Of a stretch of DNA of 64,000 bases, positions 62,438-64,000 are shown one piece after another. Made by a program: the position numbers and the translations under genes. Position 1 is the first letter of the stretch. The number at the start of each line of letters is the position of its first letter. The DNA is from Neofusicoccum parvum. Lineage: Eukaryota > Ascomycota > Dothideomycetes > Botryosphaeriales > Botryosphaeriaceae. The notes below the pieces were generated by a model that worked only from the letters and a program-made list of their open reading frames with translations, was not told the DNA's origin and did no database searches. The stretch is taken from assembly GCA_020912385.1 (NCBI GenBank), contig CP087212.1, positions 62,001-126,000 on the forward strand. The letters run 5' to 3'.

Positions 62438-64000
62438 TCATAGCTGCCTCCAACCAACCTCTCTTGCTGATTTACCGTTGAGGAAACATAGATAGTTCTT
62501 GATCTTCTTCTCTATTCCCTTCGCATCTAGTCCAAACCTGTCATAGTTACTCCTGTTTGATGCAGAGTATCCATAGGTCGTCATACCCACACTTGCTGTA
62601 ACGTACCGTGCCCAGGTCGTCGCTACATACTCTTCTGCGCTTACAATCGGGCTTCCATCTTGGGGAAAGACGGTGTTTTTGTAATCGTCATCCTGGAGCT
62701 CAAACAGGTCAAGGCTTGGAGCGCTGACAATTCGAGCGGGGATTCCCTGTTTACTGAGAGCTTCGCCTGCCGCGACGGCATAATGAAGGTTGGACCCACA
62801 ACTTGCGATTGTTAGCTTGTAGTTAGGTATGTCGTGGATTACATAGGCTCCACGATGCACTTTTTGCCTATCTGTGTTCAACACCGGTCCCGTCGGATCT
62901 CGAGCGATGGAAAGCATGCTCGGACGGGTTCTAGCCGAGAGCGCATACGCCCAAGCTCCAATGAGCTCCTCGGCATCGCAGGGGCGAATATAACACAGAT
63001 TCGGCATGGCGCGATAGAGAGAGTCGATTTCTACTGGCTGGTGGGTTGGGCCATTTTGTCCCTCTTCTTTACAATGTCAAGAGATATTAGTCTTGAATCT
63101 CATCGAGCGGGAATCTACTTACGGAATGAATCATGCGTGGCTAAGTGGATAACTTGGAGTTCACTCAATGCTCCCATGCGGACTCCAGGCGCTGCCTGCA
63201 TCGTTTTCACTAGTCAGCCATACTCTGTTCAACTCTTTCCGCCGCACGAGGTGCCTTACGTAGAGATAAAACATGAGAAAAGTTGCCGTGATTGGAAGGA
63301 ATGCTCCGCGATGGTAGGCTGCCATTCCATTCGCAACTGATGCCATGGCGTGTTCTCTGATTCCGTTACGCAAGTACCGGCCCCTATGTCCTGTCTGTGG
63401 CAAGAACACATCATCTGCGGAGTAAGAGACCATGTTGGAATTGACGAGGTCGGCACCCCCACCGCATAGCGAGGGCACCGCAGCCCAAAGCCGTTCCAGG
63501 ATGCAGCCATTTGTTTCTCGTGTAGCTTTTCCAACGAACTCTTTGCTATCCATTGACGACAGAATGCAGAGGCCGTCGTCGAACTGGCCTTGTAGTCGTG
63601 ACGCGAGGGCCGACGCTTCTGCAGGATACAATTCGGAATACCGGGCCATGAGCGCTTCCCATTTCTGCTGCAGTTGGGTTCCGTGCAATCGACGCTCGCG
63701 GAAAAAACTCAGCGTCTTTTCGGGGACAAAGTGGGTACAATCGGCATCCAATCCTGCAAGTTTTTTGGATCTGATAACGCTTTCCCGGTCAAAGGACCCG
63801 TGGTGAGCCTTGTGAGTTCCGGCCGAAGTAGTGCCCACCCCAATCACAGTCCTGACGTTGACAAACACGGGTTTTCCTGTGTAAGACTTGGCAAGAACCA
63901 AAGCTGCTACAATCGGTTCTACGTCGTGTGCGCCATCTTGCACGGTTAGAACCTCCCAGCCCTGGGATCGCATTTTGGCGTTGATATCCTCAGTGTTGAT
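62438..64000 (-). CDS. Dihydroxyacetone synthase / transketolase family, 5' end outside window
   Basis: Exons from the right edge are 63260-64000 (open at the edge), 63123-63195 and 62438-63066, with introns of 64 and 56 nt, giving about 480 residues in view. The pyrophosphate-domain end reads KAHHGSFDRESV. The Pyr domain has GIREHAMASVANGMAAY with the catalytic Glu, then FLPITATFLMFYLYAAPGVRM spanning a splice site, LATHDSF and GPTHQPVE. MPNLCYIRPCDAEELIGAW and a C-terminal transketolase domain complete it. It matches the dihydroxyacetone-synthase branch, which transfers a ketol unit from xylulose 5-phosphate (to formaldehyde, or to aldose phosphates in transketolase). The C-terminus is RQL, not a standard peroxisomal signal. 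Confidence 0.85.

Noticed and set aside
1..64000. A Starship-type giant element, suggested by cargo-like genes beside repeats
   Set aside because: No DUF3435 tyrosine-recombinase (captain) gene is seen, nor the usual accessory genes. The accessory genes present are explained by ordinary transposons.
1..64000. tRNA, rRNA genes or a CRISPR array
   Set aside because: No tRNA A/B-box pair with a foldable cloverleaf was found, no rRNA similarity, and the tandem repeats lack equal spacers.

Overview
The window comes from a filamentous ascomycete (Pezizomycotina-type) nuclear chromosome. The evidence is short introns (46-99 nt) with GT-AG borders and CTNAC branch sites, a Zn2Cys6 regulator, fungal BTB, C2H2 and Crinkler/RHS-like genes, Tad-like LINEs, and copies mutated mainly by CpA->TpA and TpG->TpA, the signature of repeat-induced point mutation (RIP). 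There are two compartments: about 1-52 kb is a transposon graveyard with broken genes, and about 52.8-64 kb is a compact catabolic gene cluster with normal codons.

Left part (1-30 kb). The edge holds the ORF1 end of one LINE (LINE-D, minus). A RIP-mutated LINE (LINE-A1, minus, 1.5-12.6 kb) carries a second LINE (LINE-B, 2804-8584) inserted in its ORF2 with a 13-bp target duplication. After a diverged LTR and a two-exon BTB gene (13195-14096) comes a nest: a decayed Gypsy element (about 15.3-29.7 kb) contains a nearly intact LINE (LINE-A3, 15407-21013, 13-bp TSD, (TAC)8 tail), a full Copia element (Copia-1, 22033-27263, identical LTRs, 5-bp TSD) and a solo LTR (28355-28803, 5-bp TSD).

Middle (30-52 kb). 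There are OrsD-like gene fragments on a three-copy repeat, a DUF6606 fragment, and a large RIP-mutated JmjC gene (32508-37167) with a TRIM element and a solo LTR inserted in it. A Crinkler/RHS-type P-loop plus nuclease gene is split by a second full Copia element (Copia-2, 40395-45803). Further on are a BTB fragment, solo LTRs, LINE pieces, an intact C2H2 zinc-finger gene (48737-49573), minisatellites, and a solo LTR at 51055-51509 that coincides with the broken 3' end of an acetoacetyl-CoA synthetase gene.

Right part (52-64 kb). The genes are the truncated acetoacetyl-CoA synthetase (minus), a fumarylacetoacetate-hydrolase-family enzyme (minus), a divergently transcribed FAD phenol-hydroxylase-like monooxygenase (plus), a Zn2Cys6 regulator (plus), a 14-TM MFS transporter (plus), an ankyrin relic, and a dihydroxyacetone-synthase/transketolase gene (minus) running off the right edge. 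Together they suggest uptake and oxidation of an aromatic compound, cleavage of an acylpyruvate or fumarylacetoacetate-type intermediate, and activation of the acetoacetate released. This reading is inferred from the enzyme families. No ring-cleaving dioxygenase is visible, and the acetoacetyl-CoA step is broken here.
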